A DNA stretch of 64,000 bases, taken from Microbulbifer agarilyticus. Lineage in GTDB: Bacteria; Pseudomonadota; Gammaproteobacteria; Pseudomonadales; Cellvibrionaceae. Positions 37,414 through 47,497 of the stretch are shown here, piece after piece. The notes beneath the pieces were generated by a model. The model had not been told where the DNA came from and did not search any database. It was given only the letters and a program-made list of their open reading frames with translations. The position numbers were made by a program, and so were the translations under genes. The stretch is from positions 1-64,000 of the forward strand of contig NZ_JAIUZM010000002.1 of the NCBI RefSeq assembly GCF_020171345.1, given 5' to 3'. Within the stretch, counting starts at the first letter, position 1; every line of letters starts with the position of its first letter.

Positions 37414-38769
37414 ATGCAAGAACCAAAAATGACCTGGGGACAGGCAATACGGGTTTACCTGAAACCCAAAGTGCTGGCGATGTTTTTCCTCGGCTTTTCG
37501 GCCGGGCTGCCATTCCTGTTGGTGTTTTCGACATTGGCGGCGTGGCTCACGGATTATGGTGTGAGCCGAACCACGATCGGTTTCTTTGGCTTGGTTGGTC
37601 TTACTTATTCCATCAAGTTTGCCTGGGCACCGGTTATCGACCATCTGCGCATCCCTTTCTTTACCAGTATGCTGGGAAAACGCCGCAGCTGGTTACTGTT
37701 GTCGCAACTGGGAATTGCCCTTTGTCTGTTTTTTCTCGCCAATCTTAATCCACAGCTTGCCCTGACGAAAATTGCGCTGATCGCCGTGGCTGTTGCATTT
37801 TGCGCCGCGTCTCAGGATATCGTGGTGGATGCTTTTCGTATTGAATCCGTCAGCGAAGAACTTCAAGGCGCCATGGCTGCTAATTATGTATTTGGTTACC
37901 GAGTGGCATTATTGGTCGCCGGTGGTGGTGCATTGTATATTGCCGATATCGCAGACTGGTCGACTTCCTATCTCAGTATGGCGGGATTGATGGGGGTGGG
38001 CATTATTACCACTCTAATCGTTGCTGAACCGGATCATACTAAGGCGGCGGAATTGGCCAAGCCGTTTGAGCGTGCTTGGATAGAGCGAATCTGGGGCTCC
38101 GGGGAGCACAGCGGATTAAAAGAATGGTTTGTAAAGGCGGTTGTCTGTCCAGTAATTGATTTCTTCAAACGCAACGGGCGCTTTGCATTGATCCTTTTGT
38201 TACTAATCGGTATTTATCGCATTAGTGACCTCGCCATGGGTGTTATGGCTAACCCGTTTTACTTGGATCTGGGCTTTTCGAAAACAGATATTTTCCAGAT
38301 CGTAAAAGTCTTTGGTTTCTTCTTTTCAATTCTCGGGGCGTACCTCGGTGGGTTGCTTGTTGTGCACTACGGTATTATGCGCCCACTGATTCTGGGCGCA
38401 GTGATGGTTGCTGCGACCAATCTACTTTTTGCGCACATGGCACAGATCGGGCCAGATAAGAACTGGCTGGCGATCCTGATTAGTGCGGATAATGTCAGTG
38501 CGGGCATTTCCAACACGGTGTTCATCGCCTATCTGTCGAGTCTGGTCAACCAAGAGTACACGGCGACTCAATACGCCCTGTTCAGCTCTTTGATGACTTT
38601 ACCGGGCAAATTTATCAGTGGATTCTCCGGGATCGTGGTGGACTCTATGGGGTACTCCGTATTTTTTACCTATGCGGCGATTCTCGGAATACCGGCGATC
38701 CTATTGGCGGTTTACGTCTGGTGGCGAGACAACCGTGAGGCTGAGGTGGAAACACCGACGACCAGTTAG
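37414..38769 (+). CDS. ampG: AmpG-like MFS transporter (muropeptide permease family)
   Basis: 451-aa major-facilitator protein with about twelve membrane segments. It has AmpG-type features: MFFLGFSAGLPFLLVFSTLAAWL in helix 1, TYSIKFAWAPVIDHLRIPF after helix 2, and LGKRRSWLLLSQLG, then AASQDIVVDAFRIE and ANYVFGYRVALLVAGGGAL. AmpG brings GlcNAc-anhydromuramyl peptides into the cytoplasm, where AmpD then acts; both lie within 5 kb here, which supports the call. GGAAG at about 37397 precedes the ATG. Confidence 0.88.
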   Translation: MQEPKMTWGQAIRVYLKPKVLAMFFLGFSAGLPFLLVFSTLAAWLTDYGVSRTTIGFFGLVGLTYSIKFAWAPVIDHLRIPFFTSMLGKRRSWLLLSQLGIALCLFFLANLNPQLALTKIALIAVAVAFCAASQDIVVDAFRIESVSEELQGAMAANYVFGYRVALLVAGGGALYIADIADWSTSYLSMAGLMGVGIITTLIVAEPDHTKAAELAKPFERAWIERIWGSGEHSGLKEWFVKAVVCPVIDFFKRNGRFALILLLLIGIYRISDLAMGVMANPFYLDLGFSKTDIFQIVKVFGFFFSILGAYLGGLLVVHYGIMRPLILGAVMVAATNLLFAHMAQIGPDKNWLAILISADNVSAGISNTVFIAYLSSLVNQEYTATQYALFSSLMTLPGKFISGFSGIVVDSMGYSVFFTYAAILGIPAILLAVYVWWRDNREAEVETPTTS

Positions 38770-38779
38770 TAGTACCGGG

Positions 38780-39103
38780 TTACGGTCGCCAGAGGAATTG
38801 TTCAAGATCGACTTTCCCGTGTATCAGGACTATACCCTCGGCCTCTAGTCTGCTTTTCTGCCTTTGATACCCTGGTTCTGGAATTGAAATGCGCCCCTGG
38901 GCGTTGAGCACGCGGTGCCACGGCAGGGTGGTATCCCGCGGTAACTTGCGCAGGGTTTGTCCCACCAGTCTCGCTGCTCTCGGCAATCCAGCCAATTCGG
39001 CCAATCCCCCATAGGTCACTACTCGTCCTGTCGGCACCTGCGCAAGTGCAAGGCAGATGCGACTTGTGGCATTATTGTTGGCTGACATTGGTTTCTGCAC
39101 CAT
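38780..39103 (-). CDS. Alkyltransferase-like protein (ATL, MGMT family)
   Basis: 107-aa protein of the O6-alkylguanine DNA alkyltransferase-like group. It has the DNA-binding helix and finger region (ICLALAQVPTGRVVTYGGLA, AARLVGQTLRKLP) and the active-site loop as PWHRVLNAQGRIS. In true MGMT this loop is PCHRV; Trp replaces the acceptor Cys, so it cannot take up alkyl groups. ATLs instead flag alkylated guanine for nucleotide excision repair. The start may be the ATG at 39103 or the one at 39088. Convergent with the ampG-like gene, 10 nt apart. Confidence 0.92.
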   Translation of the reverse strand: MVQKPMSANNNATSRICLALAQVPTGRVVTYGGLAELAGLPRAARLVGQTLRKLPRDTTLPWHRVLNAQGRISIPEPGYQRQKSRLEAEGIVLIHGKVDLEQFLWRP

Positions 39104-39200
39104 GTGTTATCCGGATGTTTGGAAACTTTTTCTTTTTGCCGAACTCCTGAATTATTAGTTTCTCGCAATTAATAATGTCAAGCTATCGGAAGGTTGTTTC

Positions 39201-40286
39201 GTGCTGTCTGTTGTACCTCGTTTTCCCGCGTTTACCGCGAAATTTTTCTCCTCCTTTTCAAAAAGTTGGCTGAAAGTTGCGTCAGTTTCTCTTGTCGCAT
39301 TTACGCTGGCCGCGTCCGCTGCACACGCCGGAGTGCTGAGCCTGGCCAACGGCGACCGCATTTATGGTGAGCTGGTGGTCGTGGAGAAAGACCATGTGAT
39401 CTGGCGGTCGGAAACCTTCGGCGATATTACGGTGGAGAAAGCCAAGATTCTGTCGCTGGAAACCGATAAGGACCTGAAAATCGCAGGGCGAGATGAACCA
39501 TGTGCGCTCGCTGGTCACCGTCGTCAACAGTGGGAGCTGTACTGTGACGAAGGCGCAGGCTGGGTGATGGATTTTCCCGCCATCGACCGCGCGGAACCCT
39601 ACGTAAATTTTGTGGGCAACCCGATCGTGTTGCACGGCAACGTATCTGCGGCAGGAGTATTCGAGGATGGTAACCGCGAGAGACAGGACTGGGACGTCAA
39701 TGTGAATTTTGACGTGCGCCACGGTGACTTCCACCACATTATTGGCACCCAGTATCAGAATCAGAACAACCCAGAAATTGATGACCTGGAAAAATATCGC
39801 CTGAGTTATGACTTGCGCTGGATCTTCGCGGAAAAATGGTTTGCCGCGGGTAACAGTGCGCTGCTGCGTGAAGAAGCGCGCAACCTCGAACTCAGCACTA
39901 CGCTCGGTCTCGGTCTGGGTTACCTGTTTTTCGACACGGATAAAGCTGCATTCTCTATCCAGGGCGGTGTGAGTAGTCTGCAGGACGAGTACATTGATCC
40001 AAGCCTCAATGAAAACTCGGGTAAGCGCTACGCCGCGGGCCGGTCGGCCTGGGATTTTCGCTACAAGTTCGATTTAGGTCCCGAGGTTTATTACAACCAG
40101 GAAGTTCTGCAGTCCTTTGAAGGCAGTGAAGACTACCAAAGCAACGCGGAAATCGGCGTGCGCACACCGCTGGTCAAAGGCATCTTGATGGAAGTGAAAT
40201 ACGCCTGGCAGTATGACAACACGCCTTCCATCGACAGCGAAAAACAGGATACAAAAATGACGGTCGGTGTGGGCTATTCCTGGTAA
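39201..40286 (+). CDS. DUF481-family outer-membrane protein
   Basis: 361-aa protein with a long N-terminus and signal peptide ([19 protein letters not shown]), a short domain ([20 protein letters not shown] ... [11 protein letters not shown]) and a C-terminal beta-barrel region typical of DUF481: [67 protein letters not shown] and the terminal strand [11 protein letters not shown]. Role unknown; members are salt- or stress-linked outer-membrane proteins in some species. The start is the GTG at 39201 with GGAAGG 8 nt before. Confidence 0.85.
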   Translation: MLSVVPRFPAFTAKFFSSFSKSWLKVASVSLVAFTLAASAAHAGVLSLANGDRIYGELVVVEKDHVIWRSETFGDITVEKAKILSLETDKDLKIAGRDEPCALAGHRRQQWELYCDEGAGWVMDFPAIDRAEPYVNFVGNPIVLHGNVSAAGVFEDGNRERQDWDVNVNFDVRHGDFHHIIGTQYQNQNNPEIDDLEKYRLSYDLRWIFAEKWFAAGNSALLREEARNLELSTTLGLGLGYLFFDTDKAAFSIQGGVSSLQDEYIDPSLNENSGKRYAAGRSAWDFRYKFDLGPEVYYNQEVLQSFEGSEDYQSNAEIGVRTPLVKGILMEVKYAWQYDNTPSIDSEKQDTKMTVGVGYSW

Positions 40287-40350
40287 AACCGATCGCAAAA
40301 ACATAACAAGCTCGACATACCGAGCCATCGACGAAAGTGCTGAGAGTTAT

Positions 40351-41112
40351 ATGAAGATTGAAAATAGCGTTGTGGTGATCACCGGTGGTGGTCAGGGATT
40401 GGGCCGTGCCATGGCCGAGCACCTGGCCAAGCAGGGCGCACGTCTTGCCCTGTTGGATGTGAACCAGGAGGCGCTAGACCAAAGTGTTGCCGCTTGTGAG
40501 GCGCTGGGTGCTGAGGCCCGCAGCTACAAGGTGGATGTCACCAGTGAGGAGGCGGTCGACCAGTGTTTTTCCGCGATCACCGCAGATTTCGGCGCGCTGG
40601 ATGTTCTGGTGAACAACGCCGGCATTATGCGCGACGGCATGCTGCTGAAGGTTAAAGACGGCAAGGTGACCGATCGTATGTCGCTGTCCCAGTGGCAATC
40701 GGTGATCGACGTCAACCTGACCGGTGTCTTCCTGTGCGGCCGCGCCGCAGCCGGGATCATGGCGGAGCGGGGCAATGGTGGCGTTATCATCAATATCTCC
40801 AGTGTATCCCGTGCCGGAAACATGGGGCAGACCAACTACTCCGCCTCCAAAGCGGGCGTTGCGACCATGAGCGTGACTTGGGCCCGTGAACTAGGGCGCT
40901 ACGGGGTGCGTGTTGCGGCCATCGCCCCCGGGTTTATTGGAACCGAGATGGTTGCGCAGATGCGCCCGGAAATCCTCGAGGGCCTGATCAAGCAGGTTCC
41001 CCTGCGCCGTATCGGCGAGCCAGATGAAGTTGCCAGCACTGTGGCGTTTATCATCGAGAATGACTATCTCTCTGGCCGGGTGATTGAAATTGATGGCGGC
41101 GCCCGCATCTAA
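40351..41112 (+). CDS. SDR-family oxidoreductase (FabG-like)
   Basis: 253-aa classical short-chain dehydrogenase. [20 protein letters not shown] is the dinucleotide-binding turn, [11 protein letters not shown] the structural motif, [20 protein letters not shown] the active-site Ser and the start of YSASK (Tyr and Lys), and [12 protein letters not shown] the C-terminal loop. It resembles 3-oxoacyl-ACP reductases, but there are no fatty-acid genes alongside, so its substrate is open. ATG at 40351 starts at the normal [12 protein letters not shown]; an upstream in-frame start would lie inside the DUF481 gene. Confidence 0.9.
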   Translation: MKIENSVVVITGGGQGLGRAMAEHLAKQGARLALLDVNQEALDQSVAACEALGAEARSYKVDVTSEEAVDQCFSAITADFGALDVLVNNAGIMRDGMLLKVKDGKVTDRMSLSQWQSVIDVNLTGVFLCGRAAAGIMAERGNGGVIINISSVSRAGNMGQTNYSASKAGVATMSVTWARELGRYGVRVAAIAPGFIGTEMVAQMRPEILEGLIKQVPLRRIGEPDEVASTVAFIIENDYLSGRVIEIDGGARI

Positions 41113-41193
41113 TCCCCTCCTGTAACAACTTTGAAGTGCTCGCGACGCTAGTTCGCAATCTAGTTCGCAAGCGCTTCCCCAGAGACCCACACC

Positions 41194-41676
41194 ATGCGCC
41201 CATTTCTACTGTTGTTCATCATCATGCCCATTCTGGAGATGTGGGTGCTGATCCGTGTGGGCGAGGAAATTGGCGCGCTTCCGACCATTGGCCTGGTGCT
41301 GCTGACTGCAGTGGTGGGGCTGGCACTGCTGAAGCGGCAGGGGTTATCCACCATCTTACGCGCCCAGCAAAAAATGGCGGTGGGTGAACTGCCTGCTCAG
41401 GAAATGGCCGAAGGCATCTTCCTAGCGGTCGGTGGCGCATTGCTGCTTACCCCCGGCTTTATCACCGATGCGATTGGCTTTGCCTGTCTTATCCCGGGTG
41501 TTCGCCACCTGTTCTTGGGTAAGTTGCTGAGTCATGTGGTGGTAGTGCGCGGCTCGGGTTACCCGCCGGGAGGCGATCATGCACCCGGCTCGCAATCCCA
41601 GTCGGGGAAAAGTGGGCCCCACGATGTGATCGAGGGTGACTTCAAACGCGAAGACGACGACAAAGATCAGCGCTAA
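41194..41676 (+). CDS. fxsA: FxsA family protein
   Basis: 160-aa membrane protein of the FxsA (YtzA) family, known for overproduction relieving phage T7 exclusion by the F plasmid. It has about three membrane segments (PFLLLFIIMPILEMWVLI, GLVLLTAVVGLALL, ALLLTPGFITDAIGFACLIP) with the conserved LLTPGFITD motif, and a hydrophilic tail ending in GDFKREDDDKDQR. It lies just upstream of groES, a neighbourhood known from other gammaproteobacteria. Confidence 0.93.
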   Translation: MRPFLLLFIIMPILEMWVLIRVGEEIGALPTIGLVLLTAVVGLALLKRQGLSTILRAQQKMAVGELPAQEMAEGIFLAVGGALLLTPGFITDAIGFACLIPGVRHLFLGKLLSHVVVVRGSGYPPGGDHAPGSQSQSGKSGPHDVIEGDFKREDDDKDQR

Positions 41677-41761
41677 TGCTGATTTTTTGAGCAATTTTGC
41701 CACGATCGGTCCTGTATTGCCGAACTCCTGAAAATTTCTCCGGGTTTTTTTCTCCGCCGCC

Positions 41762-41790
41762 GTTGAAATCCCACTTTCCCTCCCACATAT
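41762..41790 (+). promoter_or_regulatory. RpoH (sigma-32) type heat-shock promoter for groESL
   Basis: GTTGAAA (41762-41768) and TCCCACATAT (41781-41790) with 13 nt between the -35 core and CCCACAT match the sigma-32 pattern CTTGAA-N13-15-CCCCATNT with small deviations. It lies 120 nt before groES. Confidence 0.6.
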
Positions 41791-41909
41791 AGCTTCCACC
41801 TAGATTTTCCCTGCGCCCGAAGCTCGCGTGCAGGAATGGAGCCCGCCTCGCCAACGGGGCAGGCCCACAAGTAAATGCAACCCTAAAACGACTCATTGGA
41901 GAGCAATCC

Positions 41910-42203
41910 ATGAAAATTCGTCCTTTACACGACCGTGTAGTCGTACGCCGTAAGGAAGAAGAACAGAAAACTGCCGGTGGCATCGTTCTGCCTGGCGCAG
42001 CGAAAGAAAAACCAAACCAGGGCGAAGTGGTTGCCGTGGGCGCAGGCAAGCAGCTGGACAACGGCGACGTTCGTGCACTGTCCGTAAAAGTGGGTGACAC
42101 CGTTGTATTTGGCCGCTACGCCGACAGCAACACCCTCAAGGTGGACGGCGAAGAGCTGATCATCATGAGCGAAGGCGACATCTACGGCGTACTGGAAGGC
42201 TAA
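41910..42203 (+). CDS. groES: Co-chaperonin GroES
   Basis: 97-aa lid of the GroEL folding chamber. [20 protein letters not shown], the mobile loop [15 protein letters not shown] that contacts Gro[17 protein letters not shown] and [14 protein letters not shown] are diagnostic. GGAG at 41899 precedes the ATG. groEL follows 77 nt downstream in the same transcript. Confidence 0.98.
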   Translation: MKIRPLHDRVVVRRKEEEQKTAGGIVLPGAAKEKPNQGEVVAVGAGKQLDNGDVRALSVKVGDTVVFGRYADSNTLKVDGEELIIMSEGDIYGVLEG

Positions 42204-42268
42204 GGGCCCAGGCGAGCTTCCGCTAGCTCCAACTATTTCCAGTATTTGGCAACCACGAACAGAATTGA

Positions 42269-43927
<1,659 letters not shown>

Positions 43928-43948
43928 GCCGGCCTTTCCTGTCTATCC

Positions 43949-43978
43949 AAAAAAGCCCCGCAATTGCGGGGCTTTTTT
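43949..43978 (+). terminator. Rho-independent terminator of groESL
   Basis: AAAAGCCCCGCAA and TTGCGGGGCTTTTTT form a perfect hairpin with a T6 tract, 21 nt after the groEL stop. Confidence 0.95.
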
Positions 43979-44338
43979 GTATCTGCTTGCGGCGGGTAGA
44001 GCGGTTCGGGCAGGTCTGCAGAAAGCGTGTTCAGATACGCGCAGCTTGCACTACACCAGAGCCGCACGGTTTTGCGGGGGGTATTCTGCCTGCATCACAC
44101 CTCTGAGATCGACCGGCGCGTCCTTGTTCTGGGATGGCCTGTGACCAGTTGTAAAGTGGGGTGCGGTCGTCTATCTAATTTGTCGGGACTGAATATGGCC
44201 TGTACACCGCAGCCGATTCACGTCGTGCCGTTTTTCAAGCCACCGAAATGGCGTTTCTGAGTATTTCACACATCGGGCCAGCCACAATAATACCCGTTGT
44301 GTTGATGCGAACGCCGGTATCGCGCAAATCGGGCATAT
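43979..44338. other. 360-nt region between groEL terminator and the kinase gene
   Basis: No convincing gene or RNA. It must contain the kinase promoter, but no clear -35/-10 pair was found; the kinase ATG is preceded by CGGGCAT, a weak ribosome binding site. Confidence 0.4.
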
Positions 44339-46006
44339 ATGAGTTCTTCCGACATTCACATACCTGGTTACACCATTCACTCTGCGATCGGCCACGGCGG
44401 AATGGCGTCTGTGTACCTGGCTATCCAGGAGTCGCTCAATCGCAAGGTGGCCATCAAAGTGCTGCATAACAGCACTGAGGCCGGTATCGGCGAGCGCTTT
44501 ATCAATGAAGCGCGTTATATCGCCGATCTCAACAGCTCTCATATCATCACTATCTACGATATCTCGACACTGGAGAGCGGGGACTGTTACATCGCGATGG
44601 AATTTCTTGGCGGTGGTGAGCTGGCGGATAACCTGTCGAGGATGACCAGCGCTGTAGCCATGCTCCAGTTGATACGCGAGATCGCGCTCGGCCTGGCGGT
44701 AGTACACGAAAACGGCATTATTCATCGGGATGTGAAGCCGTCCAATATCCTGTTTCGCAATGATGGAACGGCAGTGCTGACGGATTTCGGGATCGCCAAA
44801 GAGATCGACAACGACTCGGACCTGACTCAGGTGGGGTTCAGCCTGGGTAGCCCCTCATATAGCAGTCCGGAACAAGCGCAATGCTTTCCCATCGATTTGA
44901 CGACCGATATATATAGCTTGGGTGTGGTGCTACTGGAGCTGCTGCTTGGTCACAACCCGTTCAAGGGAGATAGCCATACCAGCACAGCGCTTAACCATAT
45001 CCAGTTGCCGATACCCGAATTGCCATTGGACTACCACTATCTTGTACCGCTAGTGAGTAAGATGCTGGCAAAGGATCCGGGTGACCGTCACCAGTCTGCC
45101 CGTGAGCTGATTGAGGGCATAGATCAGGCCTTGAAGATGGCTGCGGAGGCATACCCGCATACACAACTGCGGCGATTCGGCGGTCGTCAGTTTCGCCGAC
45201 TGCGCCTGCCTGCATTGCCAGCCATCTCTCTGTCTGCGGCGTCACCCATGATGCGTTCTACTCTGGCGTCGGCGATATCCCGCTTACGTGCAAGGCTTGA
45301 CCGGTACCAAGTGTCCTTACCAACCCTCTCATCAGGGAGGCTTGTGGGTGGGCTGGCGGCGGTGAGCCTTGCCGCTTTGGTGCTGGTGACTTATTTCGGG
45401 GCCTTTTACCAGAGTGAGACGGAGAGGCAGATTGCCCGCTTGCTGGAGCAGGCAGAGCAGAACATGCAGGCCGGTCGTTATATCGCGCCAGTAGCCGATA
45501 ATGCACGGGATCTCTACCGCCAGGTTTTGCAGCTCGATAACGCCAACCTCATCGCCATTCTGGGAATGAAAACAGCCGAGCAAAAACAGGTTGAGGTCTA
45601 TTTGGCTGAAGGCGGCCAGGCCCTGGCGGATGGCCGGCTTCAGCGACCGGATAACGACAATGCGCTCCACTTTTTCCGCCAGGCACTGGCCATTGATACG
45701 GAGAATTCCCAAGCTCAGACCGGCATCCGGAAAGTGATTCAGGAATACGTTCGGCTTGCACGCATCGAAATGAGCGAGCATGACTACAGTGATGCGCAGT
45801 ACTATTTGGACAGTGGGCTCAACATTGCCCCAAATAACGCGATGTTGCTTTCGCTCAGTGACGAAGTGCGAAAAAGGCAGGCGCTGGCGCAGCAGCAGGT
45901 AAGACAGCGACCAAGGACCGAGAAGCGTCAGGACAAGCCACCCACGGTGAGAGCTTATATTCGCAGCGCGTTGGATAAGTTGCGAAGCAAGATGGGTGGG
46001 GGTTGA
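44339..46006 (+). CDS. Transmembrane Hanks-type Ser/Thr protein kinase with repeat-type C-terminus
   Basis: 555-aa bacterial eukaryotic-like kinase. The cytoplasmic kinase domain (about 10-270) shows the glycine loop IGHGGMASVYLA, VAIKVL (ATP-binding Lys), catalytic loop IIHRDVKPSNILF, DFGIAKEI and SPSYSSPEQAQ with TTDIYSLGVVLLELL. A basic stretch leads to one membrane helix (GGLAAVSLAALVLVTYFGAF, about 337-356). The outside part (about 360-520) has tetratricopeptide-like helices (EQAEQNMQAGRY, ARDLYRQVLQLDNANLIAIL, ALHFFRQALAIDTENSQAQT, AQYYLDSGLNIAPNNAMLL) rather than the PASTA repeats of Gram-positive kinases. The tail is basic. No phosphatase gene is adjacent. Confidence 0.92.
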   Translation: MSSSDIHIPGYTIHSAIGHGGMASVYLAIQESLNRKVAIKVLHNSTEAGIGERFINEARYIADLNSSHIITIYDISTLESGDCYIAMEFLGGGELADNLSRMTSAVAMLQLIREIALGLAVVHENGIIHRDVKPSNILFRNDGTAVLTDFGIAKEIDNDSDLTQVGFSLGSPSYSSPEQAQCFPIDLTTDIYSLGVVLLELLLGHNPFKGDSHTSTALNHIQLPIPELPLDYHYLVPLVSKMLAKDPGDRHQSARELIEGIDQALKMAAEAYPHTQLRRFGGRQFRRLRLPALPAISLSAASPMMRSTLASAISRLRARLDRYQVSLPTLSSGRLVGGLAAVSLAALVLVTYFGAFYQSETERQIARLLEQAEQNMQAGRYIAPVADNARDLYRQVLQLDNANLIAILGMKTAEQKQVEVYLAEGGQALADGRLQRPDNDNALHFFRQALAIDTENSQAQTGIRKVIQEYVRLARIEMSEHDYSDAQYYLDSGLNIAPNNAMLLSLSDEVRKRQALAQQQVRQRPRTEKRQDKPPTVRAYIRSALDKLRSKMGGG

Positions 46007-46497
46007 GTGGAGAAGGGCAGCGGGAGAAAAGAAAATGGATCCTAAAGTCTGAAGATTTGATTGCGCGCAGTTGATCCAGTACACCGCCCTCATCGTGGCC
46101 GATCAACTGATCGTTCAGCTCCGGTGCTTCCAGGTTGGTTCGTGGCAGTTTCAGCGCTGGGCCTAATTGCTCCAACACATCCAAAAATAGGAACAGAAGT
46201 CATATGAAAAAATATGACCAGGGCTTAAGAATAAAGCTATTAAGCGTCCAAGGAAAGCCACCCTTGATGTGGGAAAGGCCCGTTTAGATTTGCAAATCCA
46301 ATAATATAAATTTCAGTATATGAATTTTTGTCTTACTTGATGTTGCTTATGGGAATGCTATTAAAAATTTATGCTTAACGTATTTAAATTTTTGCTGGTG
46401 TGTAATCCCCCAAATATTGATGCGCTAGCAAGATAGGGGGTTAAATTCAATAAAGCCTATGTACAATTTTCCAGTTGTAACGCTTCGCGCACGTCAA
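46007..46497. other. AT-richer non-coding stretch left of the IS relic
   Basis: About 490 nt with no credible gene. From about 46180 the base composition turns clearly AT-rich (for example ATTAAAAATTTATGCTTAAC near 46360). A minus-strand frame covering 46070-46184 reads LGPALKLPRTNLEAPELNDQ and could be a fragment of a lost gene, but this is weak. Confidence 0.4.
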
Positions 46498-46618
46498 TGA
46501 TCTGAAGCCACTTTCGTGGACGGTATTTTTATTCACGAGAGAGGTCCGGTATGGGGCGGCCCGAAAAACGTAATGACGATGGTTATACTCTGGCTATACG
46601 CTTCAAGCCCTTAAGTTG

Positions 46619-46703
46619 GCCAGTCATCCTGACGTTAGCGATGAGCTGTGGCTGCATGCCCCAGCATACATCCGGTGATGCGCTATTGGTGGCAGATGGA
46701 GCA
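46619..46703 (+). pseudogene. orfA-like remnant of the IS3 element
   Basis: Inside the IS ends, a frame without start reads QALKLASHPDVSDELWLHAP and stops soon after. This looks like the N-terminal helix-turn-helix part of IS3-family OrfA (QALKLASHPDVK..DVADAL pattern, from memory). A different frame over the same DNA gives an 80-codon ORF that I treat as accidental. Confidence 0.4.
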
Positions 46704-46890
46704 TCGTCCGGAGATCTGAAGAAAAATAAGCATATAAAGACTGAAAAACCATTTTCAAAACAGGAGTCAAGTCGCGCTGATCCAGTAGAGTAAGTTGAAG
46801 AGATTTTGGTCGAAACTGCGATGAAAATTATGACGCTAGCATTCGATTTGGCGAATCGTAATAACGAGATTGATCTAATGAAAAAGCCGG

Positions 46891-47361
46891 GCGGTTCTTC
46901 CAACGGAAAAAGTAAAGATTTTTGAGCTGATTGAGGCGGACCGCAAAGGGCGTGGCTTCAGGACGTTGTGTGATCTGTTTGGCGTTTCGAAAGTGGTTTC
47001 TGCGCGTGGTCAAACCTGAGCATCGATGGCGTAACCGCCCCCTTACCGATGCGATTGTGGCGTTACACCAAGGATTTTCGGAAATCTACGGTGCTCGCAG
47101 AATACATCAACAAATAAAGCGTGGCGGCTTGTCATGTTGAGTTGGGTGAGCATGAGTTGAAATGGCTATCCGTTTGACAGCGCCATTTTCGAATCATTCT
47201 TCCAGGATATGAAGGCAGAGATTGTTCATCAGCGAATGTTCGATAACGAAATTGATGCGGTCGCGCATATCATCGAACACATCGAGTTCTATAACCGAAA
47301 GTGGCTTCACTTCAGTCTCGGCTATCAATCGTCTTCAGAGCATGAGAAGCTGGCGGCATAA
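46891..47361 (+). pseudogene. orfB (DDE transposase) remnant of the IS3 element
   Basis: Three pieces in different frames follow the order of an IS3 OrfB: KIFELIEADRKGRGFRTLCD with LFGVSK (46906-47016, ending in a stop), HRWRNRPLTDAIVALHQGFS with EIYGARRIHQQIKRGG (47021-47140), and FESFFQDMKAEIVHQRMF, HIEFYNRKWLHFSLGYQSS (47166-47361), the last being the conserved C-terminal ESFF...K.E and YN..R.H..LGY region with the catalytic Glu. The segment carrying the two catalytic Asp residues is deleted between pieces two and three. Non-functional. Confidence 0.85.
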
Positions 47362-47497
47362 CGTGTCCATGAAAGTGGCAGAAGATCATCGAACTCCGCT
47401 ATTTGTTACTCGTGATGCTCAAAAGTTCACGCGAACATGGTAGCTGATTAGTCGCTGAAGAGGTAGTTAACTACTACTATGAGCCTAATCTATTACC

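Larger units (their letters stand above)
46498..47388 (+). mobile_element. Decayed IS3-family insertion sequence
   Basis: The ends are visible as 24-bp inverted repeats: TGATCTGAAGCCACTTTCGT (then GGAC) at 46498-46521 and, at 47365-47388, the inverse of TGATCTTCTGCCACTTTCAT (then GGAC). They match in 20 of 24 positions and end in TG/CA as IS3-family elements do. The 891-bp interior holds broken orfA and orfB transposase sequences. No clear target duplication remains (flanks TCAA and TCGA). The element is too short and too frame-broken to move by itself. Confidence 0.85.

Noticed and set aside
46551-46793. 80-codon ORF with a hydrophobic stretch and MSCGC that looks like a small lipoprotein
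   Set aside because: It lies wholly inside the IS3 relic, at the place of orfA, and another frame over the same bases carries orfA-like residues. The lipobox is also imperfect.
46855-46880. FNR-like half site ATTGATCTAAT
   Set aside because: Lacks the ATCAA partner and lies inside the IS relic.
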